This document shows positions 39,275 to 49,804 of a stretch of DNA of 64,000 nucleotides, piece after piece. The DNA lies in NCBI GenBank assembly GCA_037957365.1, contig JARHVA010001189.1, positions 2,951,501 to 3,015,500 of the forward strand, written 5' to 3'. A program made the position numbers and the translations under genes. Numbering within the stretch: the first letter of the stretch is position 1; each line of letters opens with the position of its first letter. Source of the stretch: Torreya grandis (taxonomy: Eukaryota; Streptophyta; Pinopsida; Cupressales; Taxaceae). The notes under the pieces are model-generated. The model saw nothing but the letters and a program-made list of their open reading frames with translations, did not search any database and was not told where the DNA came from.

Positions 39275-41216
39275 TGTTGATGATTTAAAATTTTGATTTG
39301 TAATAAACACCAACAATGGGAAGTTTCAAGATGTGGGACTTGTGACTTGAAACAACCTCCAATTTTTAGAGAAGCTGGTTCTTCTTTAAATCAAGTGTAT
39401 ATTGGGAAAAGGGACATAAATTTTAATAAAAACACAAATGCAAGAAAGAAAATCTAACTATGGTGATGCACCTAAATGTAATTCGACCTTAATCTTGAGT
39501 GCATTGAAACTATATGTAGGATTCATTTACATTTAAGAGAAAACAAGTGCATGATCAATGTAAAAGATAGAAATAATAGAAATAGAGGCTCACAACATAA
39601 ACTACTTTTGCAGTGATACAGAAAATGTCAACAAAGGCATAGGGTTCAATCTTCTTATTTGAATATTCCAATCAAATAAGAGGCATAAAAACACACACAG
39701 TTATATAAACTTTTCAACTCAAGAAAATGAGACAAAAGCAAATGACATTCCTAATCACAGCTCTAGAAAGTCTAAACTCTTGACAACACAGCCTAGACTA
39801 CTTTTGCAATAACACAAAAAATATCAACAAAGGCATAGGGTTCAATATTATCATTAATCTTCCAGTCACATAGGAGGCACAAAAACATGCACATTTACAT
39901 AAACCTTCCAACTTAAGAAGATAGAACAAAAGCATATGATATTCCTAGTCATAGCTCCAGAAAGTCTAAACTCTTAACAATAATTCTCTCAGAAAATTCT
40001 TTCTAATCTCCTCTCTTGGTGATCTCTACACCCTTATTTATAGCCTTGGATTCACTCTAGATTGTCTGATTGTTCACAATCTAATGGCCCAACTAAATTC
40101 TAACTAAACTGGAAGTGTCTAATAGAGGATATTTTATAGATTCTAAAATGCTTTGTCTTCTAGCAGTTCATTGGCTGAAACAGATTACAGGACACTTCCT
40201 TCTCTTAAACACTAGGTAACACTTAGCCAATTTCTTGAAAAACCTTTTTATTACTTTAGGAGACACTGGAGGATGACACTTGGCATGTTCCATAGCACCT
40301 GTCAAAGACACATGGCACTTTCTGCGTAACTTATACTCTTTTGTGTCTTTGCTCAGGAGTGTTCTGCCTTTGACACTTTTCACCATCTACTTATTTGAAA
40401 CTTCAACAACTTAAAAGAAAATAAGACCCACAACATTTGTTACCTAAGTAACTTTAAAAGGGACACAGTGACTGGTGTCAATCTTTGCTGCTTCGTTAAA
40501 GGACACATGGCAATCTCCACTTTACTTATTTGGGGCTACGTGGTAGTCTCCACTTCTTTTAGCTACCTTTTTAGAAACCTACAGAAGATGACACATGGTG
40601 ATCTCTACTTTAATCTATTTATACCATAGAAACAAATAGGTCTCTTTTCATATTTACATACACAGTGTCACCTGGCGGCTTCCACTTGCTTCAAAAACAA
40701 CACTTAAAACCCATCACAGTCTTTACTATATCAGTGAAACAAAAGTGAAGATAATTCAGATCATGACACATGGTGGCTTTTGCTTTCTTCTTCTAGGGTA
40801 TGTGGCATCTTCCATCACTTTTATAAAAGCAAAATTGAGACCTTCTGCGATTGCCACTTGGCACTTTCTGCCTAATCTTGATACTTAGCTTGTTAAAACC
40901 TTTCTCTAAAAAGAGATGAAATGCCAGTGTCGATATAAAAATGTGGATGTTGACACTTGGTGTGTTCCACTGAGTCATTATGAGATACATGGCACTTTCT
41001 GACCAACTCATAGAAAATATGAAAGGTGCTTTAGATGACAACACTTGGCAGCTTCCGCTTTACTTCAATACTTAGAGAAAAATGAACCAAAAGGAAATTA
41101 GAGCCTGTGCTCTATTTTAAAACTTCACCATCTTAAACCAAATTATGTGGGGATAGTGATTTGGATCATGCACTGCTGAAAATTAGAATGAAACATAGAG
41201 TATTTTTTACTTTGCA
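39275..41216 (-). mobile_element. element B: 3' LTR, 1942 bp
   Basis: This is the left copy. The element reads on the - strand, so this is its 3' LTR. It aligns with 46922-48863 with equal total length. Over the first 200 bases I count 17 differences (about 91% identity). The - strand ends are TGCAAAG...ATCATCAACA, giving TG...CA. A TATA box (- strand ctataaata) lies at 40043-40035. Upstream of it, at 40270-41060, is the array of decayed G-box-like motifs described under findings. Confidence 0.95.
40035..40043 (-). promoter_or_regulatory. TATA box in the left LTR of B
   Basis: On the - strand ggctataaataaggg is conserved in both LTRs of B. It lies downstream of the motif array, which places transcription start at roughly 40010. 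Confidence 0.65.
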
Positions 41217-41359
41217 GTTATTGGTGACCCTAAGGACTTTTGAGCCTGCTCGAAAAGAATCTACAACTCCCGCATGATCTAAAATCACTAGAGAACACAG
41301 TTTTAACTAAAATATTTCAAATAGATTCCATTTACAAGAATCTCTTCAGGTTCACCTTC

Positions 41360-42525
41360 CATCATTTCTAGCTCAAATTAATTTTGTTGTTTACATGCCC
41401 AAATTTTATAAGGGCCAGTCCATAATGCTTTAAACTTAGTGTGTTGACCTGGTTTGGCAGCTCTTGCATCCCATTTCAAAACAATTGAGCCTGTTTCAAA
41501 ATGGGGATTTGAAGTCATTTTATCAAAATAGTCTTTAACTATTTTTTGATGCTTTATCAATGAATCATGTGCTACATTCCTCTTTTCTTGAACTTCTAGA
41601 AGTTCTGCTAATCTGACCTGCATGGGGCCATTTCCTTCAATTTCAATCTATTTGATTAGCTGGAGAGTAGGAATATCTAAAATTAGGGGGATTACAACAA
41701 GTTTCCCATATACTAATTCATATGGGGACATTTTGATTACCTGTTTAGGCATAATTCTATCATCCCACAGTGCTAAATTAAGCACTTTATGCCATTCATT
41801 GTGATGATCAACCCCTATTCTTTTGATGAGTCTAATTAGGTTCTTATTAGTTGATTCTACCAAATGATTACCCTGAGGGTAATAATTAGAATTTTTTAAA
41901 GATATATTCCATGCTTTAATACAAAGTTAGATACTTTGGACCCCAAAAATGCTTTAGCATTATCTGAAATTATGGTGTGAGGAGCCCCAAAATGAGTAGT
42001 GATACTCCCTAGAAAATCTAAGATCACATTTTTTGTTGCTTCCTTGAGCGGCACTGCCTCGGTCCATCTGGTGAAATAATTTGTGGCTGTTAAGATCCAT
42101 TTGTGACCCATACTAGATACTAGATTTATCATTCCAATGAAGTCAAGACCCCATTGAGTAAAAGTTTCATCCATAATTATAGGACTAAGAGGCATTACTG
42201 CATTCCTTCTCATTCCCACATAATATTAACAAGATTGACATTTTTTAACCAATTGATAACAATCTATAAATAAAGTAGGCCAAAAATAACCTACTTCACT
42301 TATTTTTATAGCTATAGTCTTTATAAAAAAATGTCCACATGATACTCCATGATGCATTTCATGTAATATTTTCTTAGCCTCATCCTTTTCTACACATCTT
42401 AACAATTTTACATCAGAATTTTTTCTGAAAAGAACCTGTTCAATTAAAACAAAATGAACTCCTTGCATCCTATAGTATCTTCTCTTATTTTGAGGGAGTT
42501 CTCTTGGGTAAATCCCATTTTTCAT
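41360..42525 (-). pseudogene. element B: integrase
   Basis: The HHCC zinc finger (42440-42230) shows HEMHHGVSCGH and CYQLVKKCQSC. The catalytic core (42219-41896) has WGLDFIGMI with the first Asp and TIISDNAKAFLG with the second. The third acidic residue is in MVESTNKNLIRL at 41863, after a stop-containing gap. YGKLVVIPL follows. The C-terminal part (41623-41378) has GSIVLKWDARAAKPG and ALWTGPYKI, then reaches an end near 41345 (EILVNGIYLKYF), about 130 bases before the 3' LTR. Stops at 42223-42225, 41893-41895 and 41645-41647 break it into pieces. It would insert the cDNA into the genome, but as it stands it is broken. Confidence 0.88.
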
Positions 42526-42559
42526 AAAATGAATCCTATTTGTAACCTAGGATTCCTAA

Positions 42560-43156
42560 TCAGCTTCTTGTATTCTCAATACAATTTCTTCTTTTGTTCC
42601 TAAATTTGTCTCTTCAGGTATCATCTTTTCAAGCTCTTGAGTCATATATTGACACAAACCCCTATGTCTAACTAATTTAGTGGGTTTGACTTCTACATCA
42701 TATTCCAAGATCTTAGTTATCTAGTTTGCTCTTTTTACAGTAATTTCACCCTCCATGATGTATTCTCTGACACTTAGATGTGCTACAAGTATCATAATTT
42801 TACTTCCTGATACTATATGCCTAAAATTTTTAAGAGCTTTTACCATAGCATATGCTTGTTTTTCCATAAAGTTATATCTGGTTTCATATTCTCTAAGAGT
42901 CCTTGAGAAAAATGCTATTGGATGTTCTCCCTCCTACTTATCATCCTTCTATGTTAGAATAATAGCAATACTGAGCTCTCCTCCATATATATACATTACA
43001 AAAGGCTTAGAAAAATCTAGATTTCTAAGTACTGGAGTTGTTGAAATAGCTTTCTTGACCTCTTTAAAGGCTTGCCTTCCTTCTATAGTCCACTTGAAAA
43101 TTAGGTCTTTTTTCAACAAAAGTGTCACTGGTCTTACTAAGCCTGTAAAGTCATAA
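42560..43156 (-). pseudogene. element B: RNase H attached to RT (degenerate)
   Basis: It follows RT directly, with FKWTIEGRQAFKEVKKAIS, then FVMYIYGGELSIAIILTQ, then HPIAFFSRTLREYETRYNF and a tail ending near KILEYDVEVKPTK. The layout is that of the Ty3/gypsy RNase H, but the first catalytic Asp is missing (YIYGGE). A protein with this domain would depend on the second RNase H upstream of RT. Only a few stops occur. The large + strand open frame at 42755-43156 is its antisense shadow. Confidence 0.75.
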
Positions 43157-43920
43157 TATGAACCAACTAAAAAAATTAATCTTTCCCAAGAAAGATTGAA
43201 TTGATTTCTTATTGACTAGAAGAGGTAAGTTCATTATAGCTACCACTCTTTTTGGGTCTATGGAAACTCCTTCTTTAGATACTATATGTCCCAATAATTT
43301 GCCTTGAGGGACAACAAAGATACATTTATTAAGATTCAAGGATATTCCAAATTCTTGACATTTTTTAAACACAACTTTTAAATGATCAAAATGATCAACA
43401 ACATTCTTTGAAAAAATAGTAAGATCATCAAGATAAATTAGGATGATTTTATTTATCAATTCCCCAAATGCAACATCCATAGCTCTCTAAAAAGTGGCTC
43501 CAACATTTGATAGGCCAAATGGCATCTTAGCATATGCAAATGTTCCCCATTTGGTGGTAAAAGCATTCTTGTATTGGTCTTCTTTAGCCAACCAAATTTG
43601 ATTGTATCCAGAGAAACCATCTAACAAAGAGAATCTCTCTGATCCAGCCACAGTTTGTAGAATTTGTTCCATGGATGGCAAGGGATAATGATCCTTCAAA
43701 GACACTTTGTTTAAATCTCTGAAATCTACACAAAGTCTTAAATCACCATTCTTTTTCCTAATTGGTACCAAATTTGATACCTAGGTTGAGTGTTTGATTG
43801 GAAAAATTATTTTAGAATCTAAAAGTTTCTACAACTCGTCCACCATTAAAGGCTCAATCCTTGGATTCACTGGCCTCTATTTCTATCTGACAGGCTTAGA
43901 TCCTTCAGTTAGTTCTATTG
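43157..43920 (-). pseudogene. element B: reverse transcriptase
   Basis: Motifs in order: LVPIRKKNGDLRLCVDFRDL near 43765-43710, LKDHYPLPSMEQIL, FSLLDGFSGYNQIWLAKEDQ near 43640-43580, TFAYAKMPFGLSN near 43530, then a stop at 43484-43486 in place of Gln before RAMDVAF. The catalytic IYLDDLTIFSKN lies at 43438-43403, with both Asp present. GKLLGHIVSKEGVSIDPKR and the thumb-like NKKSIQSFLGKINF complete it. It would copy element RNA into cDNA. The catalytic motifs are all kept, so the element decayed recently relative to A. Confidence 0.9.
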
Positions 43921-44401
43921 TGTGCTGAATGATGTCTCTATTATATCCATGAAGATCTTCATAGCTCTAGGCTATGACTCTATCATATTTTTTTCATAAT
44001 TCAATTAGCCTTTCCTTTTCTCTTTGAGTTGCAAAATTTCCAACTTTTAATTTTTTCCCTTCACTCACCTCTATTTCATAATAATTTGCTTTGTTTGCTT
44101 AGAACCTTTTCTTCTCCAGACTTACATCTTCTGGGTCAAAAAGGCTCTCTAAAGTGATTAAACCTTTGGAAAGCTTATTATTTTTTAATTGTATAATTTG
44201 ATCTCCATATGATTCTTTAATCTTTGGTTGCAATTGATCAGTGAATTCCCTTGATTGTTGCAAGAATGAGAGTACTTGAAAATCATTCTCAAATACTTGC
44301 CAATTCTCCTCATTATCTAGGATAGTTGGCCTTACTATAACCTTTACTAACTCATTGTTAACTAATAGGCCAGTTGCTAGATCAAACTGTGAACCAATCT
44401 A

Positions 44402-44764
44402 TGCCATCCTATCAGCTTCAAAATTTTGAACCCTGGTAACTACTTCGATATTAAAAGCTTCAAAATATTCTATTAAGTCCCAGATTTTGTGCTTATAGGA
44501 TTTCATCTTGACATTCTTTGTTATTGCCTTTTCTCTAATTTGCTTTACTACTAATTCTAAATCTCCTTTTACTATTAGATTTTTTATTCCCTTTTTCTTG
44601 GCTAATAGGAGCCCATGTATTAAAGATTCATACTCAGCATCATTATTACTACAGACAAATTGAAAATGAATAGCTCTTGAAATTTTCTCACCATTTGGAG
44701 CAGTAAGACAAATTCCTGCTTCAACACCATTTTTACTTCTAGCCCCATCAAAATTTAATGTCCA
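44402..44764 (-). CDS. element B: second (plant/archaeal-type) RNase H, upstream of RT
   Basis: A clean 121-codon stretch without stops runs from TLNFDGARSKNG to FEADRMA. The four acidic positions of RNase H are present: Asp in NFDGA, Glu in CSNNDAEYESLIHG, Asp in VKGDLELVVKQ (usually GDS) and Asp in EADRMA. Homology is to the extra RNase H known from Tat-lineage Ty3/gypsy elements, which removes RNA from RNA/DNA hybrids during reverse transcription. The open frame starts after a stop at 44837-44839, with no ATG before the core, so it was part of the polyprotein. It lies about 600 bases upstream of RT rather than between the RT-linked RNase H and integrase. Confidence 0.82.
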
Positions 44765-44839
44765 AATTTCTGAATCTTTTTCAGATCCTTGAGTAGTTGG
44801 TGTCTCTTCCCTTAAAACATTTGGGATTTCATGGTCCTA

Positions 44840-45700
44840 ATCAAAAATAACATAAGTGCCCAAACCAGTAGAGTTATAATTTTCATATGGGTCACTATGC
44901 GTCACGGCTAACAACTATTTATTTTCTTTTTCTTGATTATGCTTAGTCTAGTCACCTATCTTAGTAAAATAGAAGGAATCTAGTTTGGATTTGCTTACCT
45001 CTGATGCATTGTTTACTAAGGCTATTATCTATAGATGAACTGTGTCTTTGAGCTTTCTTTCATCAGCAGGTCCTTCAGTAGATTTGCGCATTGCTTGATT
45101 TTGAAGAGCTTCTTGTAATAGTGTCCTTTGTTCAAGAATAACTAGTATATCCCAGATTGATACTTGTACTGGGGTCATATTTAGTTGATCAACCACATTC
45201 ATTGATCCCAAAGTTTGAATTCTTGGAAGATTAGGATATCTTGTCTTTCCTTGAACTTGTTCAAGAATTTCTTGATTCTGCACTAGCTAAAGCATTTCTT
45301 TTCTAACCACTGTGTTGATGACATTGAAATGAAGGATTCCCTATAACTTCATTATTTGTAACTTTAGGCTATTCCAACATTCTTCTCTTTGATCTAGTAT
45401 GGTAGTCTGATTACACCACTGGTTTCTTGGAAGCAGAAACTTCATTCAAAAATACTGATTCTTCATCTTCAACCCATGAGAACAAAGCATATTCTAGGGA
45501 TATTTCATCCTCTTGTTGTAAAGACATCCCTTACATTTGAGCCATTAAGACTAAATTTTTCATAGCAAAAGACTGATAGGCTTGATTGTCATTGGAACTT
45601 GCAAACTGACCATCCATTCTTCTTTACTCTACTACCTTTTATTGTAGATTACCCATAGGACAATCTCTAGGTGTATGAGCATTATTGTAAGGGAAACACC
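44840..45700 (-). pseudogene. element B: region between gag and second RNase H, no protease seen
   Basis: The open stretch 45283-45029 contains NVVDQLNMTPVQVSIWDILV, the conserved segment that precedes the protease in Tat/Ogre-like elements. Directly afterwards, where the DSGA/DNGS protease loop should follow, the sequence is a charged spacer (TKIGD, HNQEKENK, SDPYENYN) leading into the RNase H domain. No protease motif was found on this strand. Element A keeps a protease at the same place, so B has probably lost it by deletion. Confidence 0.6.
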
Positions 45701-46871
45701 AGGCATTAGTGTTATCCACATAGTTATTTTTCCCTAGAACAATTTCCCTATTTGAATTAGGAGGAATAGTCTATGAGGGTGTGGGGACTGCAACCAATTG
45801 GTTTGCTTGTTGATGGTTAGTTTGTCTTGGAGGACCCTGATATTGGTTTGGCTGAGATGAAAATTTGTTTCCTTGATAGCCTTGATATGGAGGCTTAGGG
45901 AAAGTATTATGCTGTCTTTTTATATTGATCAACTCATTAGAAAATGTCCTTAGAATATTCTTGATATCATCCAGCTCAGATGACTGAGTGGGGATAATTT
46001 CTTTAGCAGATGATTGAGGATAGGTGTACATAGACACAGGTGGGGCTATAGTTTTAGGGGCTTCTTGAGGTAATGGTAAGGAAATTTCTAGGAACATGGG
46101 GATGGGAGGCCTTGGAGGCAATTTTCTAGCATCTATCAAATTATTCTCAGCTCTAACCACATAGTCATAAGCCTCAGGGAAAGTGTGTCCTCCAAGTGAC
46201 TGAATCATAATAAATATATCTGAATTCAAAGCCTTAAGATAAAATACTATAGCCATACCTGGTAATGGTCTAGCTATAGTAGGGATTCTTTCCCAAGTCT
46301 TTTGAAATCTAGAATTGAAGTCAGTCATGGCTTCTTGTGGTGCCCTTTGAATAGTAATTAATTATTGTAACAAAGAAGACTTATCACCCTTCTCTTCAAA
46401 TCTTTTGAAGAAAAGATCTCTGAGCTGATCCCATGTAGATATGGTATTTGGAGTCAAAGACCGATACCATTCTAGAGCCTTCCCTTTAAAAGAAGCTGCT
46501 CATAATCTTATGGCCACATTTTGTTGTGTGACAACATGTATAACATAGACATCTGATACATCTTGAAGATGTTCCTCAAGTGTTTTAAAGTCTTGCCCAC
46601 TAAATTTGGGTAGAGCTTTTAGGGCATTCACTGGGATAGGGTCCCAAGTGGCTGGTGGTATTGGGAGAATCAAGGGACTACCAGTGTTCTAGTTTGCATA
46701 ATTTCTTGGGGGTATAGGGGCTCCCATATTTACTCTTGATATTGGTACAAATTGGTTGACTCTTCTTCTTGGACTATTTACCAAAGGTGGCAAAAGAATA
46801 CCTGGATTTGTATCAGATTGTGATCTGGTTACTAGTCCATAGCTATGAATCCTTGTAGCTCTCAGGTTCAT
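45690..46871 (-). pseudogene. element B: gag
   Basis: The ATG at 46871-46869 lies only 26 bases after the primer-binding site. The N-terminal part is open to 46689. The capsid domain follows (LPKFSGQDFKTLEEHLQDV, then FKGKALEWYRSLTPNTISTW, then LRDLFFKRFEEK). A second open part, 46328-45771, begins FNSRFQKTWERIP and runs into a Pro/Gln-rich tail. Just after the stop at 45771 comes a zinc-knuckle sequence, CFPYNNAHTPRDCPM, near 45700, in which the second Cys is Tyr. Stops within the capsid part fall at CAG-like positions. Gag would package element RNA in particles. It is broken here. Confidence 0.85.
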
Positions 46872-46897
46872 ATGATATTGAAAGAAACTTCAAGATT

Positions 46898-46916
46898 GGT
46901 CCCACCGAGTGTGCCA
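46898..46916 (-). other. element B primer-binding site
   Basis: On the - strand TGGCACACTCGGTGGGACC lies five bases after the 5' LTR end. This is the usual position, and the form resembles the TGGCGAC...GGGGA primer-binding sites of Tat/Athila elements. The exact tRNA was not assigned. Confidence 0.8.
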
Positions 46917-47681
46917 AAAATTATTGATGATTTAAAATTGTGCTTTGTAATAAACACCAACTATGGGAAGTTTTAAGATGTGGGACTTGCGACTTGAAAT
47001 AACCTCCAAATTTTAGAGAAGCTTGTTCTTCTTTAAATCAAGTGTATACTGGGAAAAGGGACAAGAATTTTAATAGAAACACAAATGCAAGAAAGAAAAT
47101 ATAACTATGGCAATGCGCCTAAATGTAATTCGACCTTAATCCTAAGCACAATGAAACTATATGTAGGAGTCATTTACATTTAAGATAAAACAAGTGCATG
47201 ATCAATGTAAAATATAGAAATAATAGAAATAGAGGCTCACAACATAGACTACTTTTGCAGTGATACAGAAAATGTCAACAAAGGCATAGGGTTTAATCTT
47301 CTTATTTGAATCTTCCAGTCACATAAGAGGCACATAAACACACACAGTTATATAAACTTTTCAACTCAAGAAAATGAGACAAAAGAAAATGACATTCCTA
47401 ATCACAGCTCTAGAAAGTCTAAACTCTTGACAACACAGCCTAGACTACTTTTGCAAAAACACATAAAATATCAACAAAGGCATAGGGTTTAATCTTCTCA
47501 TTAATCTTCCAGTCACATAAGAGGCAAAGAAACATGCACAATTACATAAACCTTCCAACTTAAGAAGATAGCACAAAAGCATATGATATTCCTAGTCATA
47601 GCTCCAAAAAGTCTAAACTCTTAACAATAATTCTCTCAGAAAATTATCTCTGGTCTCCTCTCTTGGTGATCTTTGCACCCT

Positions 47682-47690
47682 TATTTATAG
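47682..47690 (-). promoter_or_regulatory. TATA box in the right LTR of B
   Basis: The - strand ggctataaataaggg is identical in both B LTRs. It would drive the genomic transcript of B leftwards. Confidence 0.65.
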
Positions 47691-47920
47691 CCTTGGATTC
47701 ACTCCAAATTGTCTACTTGTTCCCAATATAATGGCCCAACTGAAATCTAACTAAACTAGAAGTGTCTAACAGAGGATATTTTATAGATTCTAAAATGCTT
47801 TGTCTTTTGGTAGTTCATTGGCTGAAATAGATTGTAGGACACTCCCTTCTCTTAAACGCTAGGTAACACTTAGCCAATTTCTTAAAAAACCTTTTTATTA
47901 CTTTAGGAGACACCAAAGGA

Positions 47921-48710
47921 TGTCACTTGGCATGTTCTGCAACACCTGTCGAAGACACGTGGCACTTTCCACGTAACTTATACTCTTTTGTGTCTTTGCT
48001 TAGGAGTGTTTCGCCTTTGACACTTGTCGCCATCCGCTTCTTCAAAACTTTAATAGATTAAAAGAAAATAAGACCCACAACATTTCTTACCTAAGTAACT
48101 TGAAAAGGGACACAGTGATCGGTGTCAATCTTTGCTGCTTCATTAAAGGACACATGGCAATCTCCACTTTACTTATCTAGGGCTACATGGTAGTCTCTGC
48201 TTCTTTTAGCTACCTTTTTAGAAACCTGTGGAAGATGACATGTGGTGGTCTCCACTTTACTCTATTTATACCATAGAAACAAATAGGTCTCATTTCATAT
48301 TTACATGAATAACGACACCTGGTGGCTTCTACTTGCTTTAAAAACAACACTTAAGACCCATCACGGTCTTTGCTATATCAGTGAAACAAAAGTGAAGATA
48401 ATTCAGATCATGGCACGTGGTGGCTTTCACTTTCTTTTGTTGGGGTACATGGCATCTTCCATCACTTTTAAAAAAGCAAAATTGAGACCTTCTATGATTG
48501 GCACTTGGCACTTTCTACCTGATCCTAATACTTAGCTTGTTAAAACCTTTCTCTGAAAAGAGATGAAATGCCGATGCTGATATAAAAATGTGGATGCTGA
48601 CACTTGGTGCATTCCACTGAGTTGCTATGAGATACGTGGCACTTTCTGACCAACTCATAGAAAATATGAAAGGTGCTTCAGATGATGACACGTGGTAGCT
48701 TCTGCTTTAC
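47921..48710 (-). promoter_or_regulatory. G-box-like motif array in the promoter of B
   Basis: About 13 imperfect copies of a gacacgtggcacttTCcac-like unit are spaced about 60 bases apart. Core positions include cacttg 47924, CACGTG 47956, cacttg 48021, cacatg 48151, catgtg 48239, cacctg 48316, CACGTG 48414, cacttg 48502, cacttg 48601, tacgtg 48633 and CACGTG 48689. The array lies upstream of the TATA box in transcription direction. G-box and ABRE elements are bound by plant bZIP and bHLH factors (established); the role in this element is inferred. Confidence 0.6.
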
Positions 48711-48863
48711 TTCAATACTTAGAGAAAAATGAATCAAAAGGAAATTAGAGCCTGTGCTCTATTTTAAAACTTCACCGTCTTAAACCAAATTATGTAGGGA
48801 CATCGATTTGGATCATGTGCTACTAAAAATTAGAATGAAAAGTAGAGTATTTTTTACTATACA

Positions 48864-48868
48864 CTACC
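48864..48868. repeat. target site duplication of element B (right), CTACC
   Basis: It matches 39270-39274 exactly and directly follows the LTR end. Confidence 0.95.
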
Positions 48869-49804
48869 ATAAGGCAATAAAAAAATGCCAAAATTCTTAT
48901 TCTTTATAGGTAAAAGGAAACATTTAGCCATGTCATTGAACCTAATTGTTATCGATGAACCCTTTGTGTAGTGGGGCATAGACTTCATTGGGATGATCAG
49001 TCCCATCTCTAGCACTAGTTAGAAATAGATATTGATAGCCACTGATTACTTCACAAGGTGGACTAAAGTAGTCCTATTGAAAGAAGTGACTAAGAATGTG
49101 ATCCTCAGTGTCTTAGAAAAGCTCATGGCAAGGTTTGGCCCACGTAAGATGGCTATTTATGACAAAGCAAAATCCTTCCTTAGGTCTAATTTTTTTGAGT
49201 TTTCACAATGGTATTTTATTAAAAGATTCATCTAATTACTACCCATAAGGGAATGGGTTGGAAGAGCCAAGAAATAAGAATATGATGAGACTGATCAAAA
49301 TAATGGGCTCTGAATGGAAAATGGAGTGACACATGCATATGAAAATAGCCCTATGGGTGAACTACATTACTCACAAAAAGATCCTAAAAACCTCCCCATA
49401 TGAACTTGTATATGAGAAAGAGGTAATCATGATAGTGTTATTAGAAATCCTTGCATTATAGCTTTTGAAAGCTTTTAAGACTGAGGAAAATGGAGTAATG
49501 GAGGTTAGTCTCATAGAGATACTTAGGGGAGAGGGAAAACAATACAAAAATCACTTGGAAATAAGCATTCAAATGGTGGTTTGATAAGAAGTCATTGGAC
49601 TTAGGATTCAAACCTAGGGATTTAATAATCAAATATGATAAGAGGGCCATAAAGTTAGGCCATCACATAAAGTTTGATTCTATTTGGAGAGGACCATTTC
49701 ACATCATCAACAATAAGTAGGGGAATTATTTTGAATTAGAAAATGAAGAGGGAAATGCACTAGAGATCCTAGTTAATGGGATCAATTTGAAACATTTTGA
49801 CTAA
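48869..49804 (+). pseudogene. element A: integrase, C-terminal part
   Basis: It resumes the A integrase in the frame lost at 39274 (HKAIKKCQN completes the zinc finger). The core shows a decayed first Asp region near 48970. The open stretch 49032-49235 (IATDYFTRWTKVVLLKEVTK) continues to MAIYDKAKSFLRS with the second Asp. The third acidic region is in GNGLEEPRNKNMMRLIK near 49250. SPYELVYEKEV follows, then the C-terminal domain, which ends in EILVNGINLKHFD and a TAA at 49802-49804. Several stops and at least one frameshift are present. Confidence 0.82.

Larger units (their letters stand above)
46922..48863 (-). mobile_element. element B: 5' LTR, 1942 bp
   Basis: This is the right copy, the 5' LTR of the - strand element. 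It starts TGTATAG on the - strand and ends ATCATCAATA (the CA end mutated to TA). A TATA box, ctataaata, lies at 47690-47682. Three intact CACGTG G-boxes remain at 47956, 48414 and 48689 within an array of about 13 related motifs (47921-48710). Together the LTRs and interior span 39275-48863, 9589 bp. Confidence 0.95.

Noticed and set aside
42755..43156. 133-codon + strand open frame
   Set aside because: Antisense shadow of the RNase H domain of element B on the - strand.
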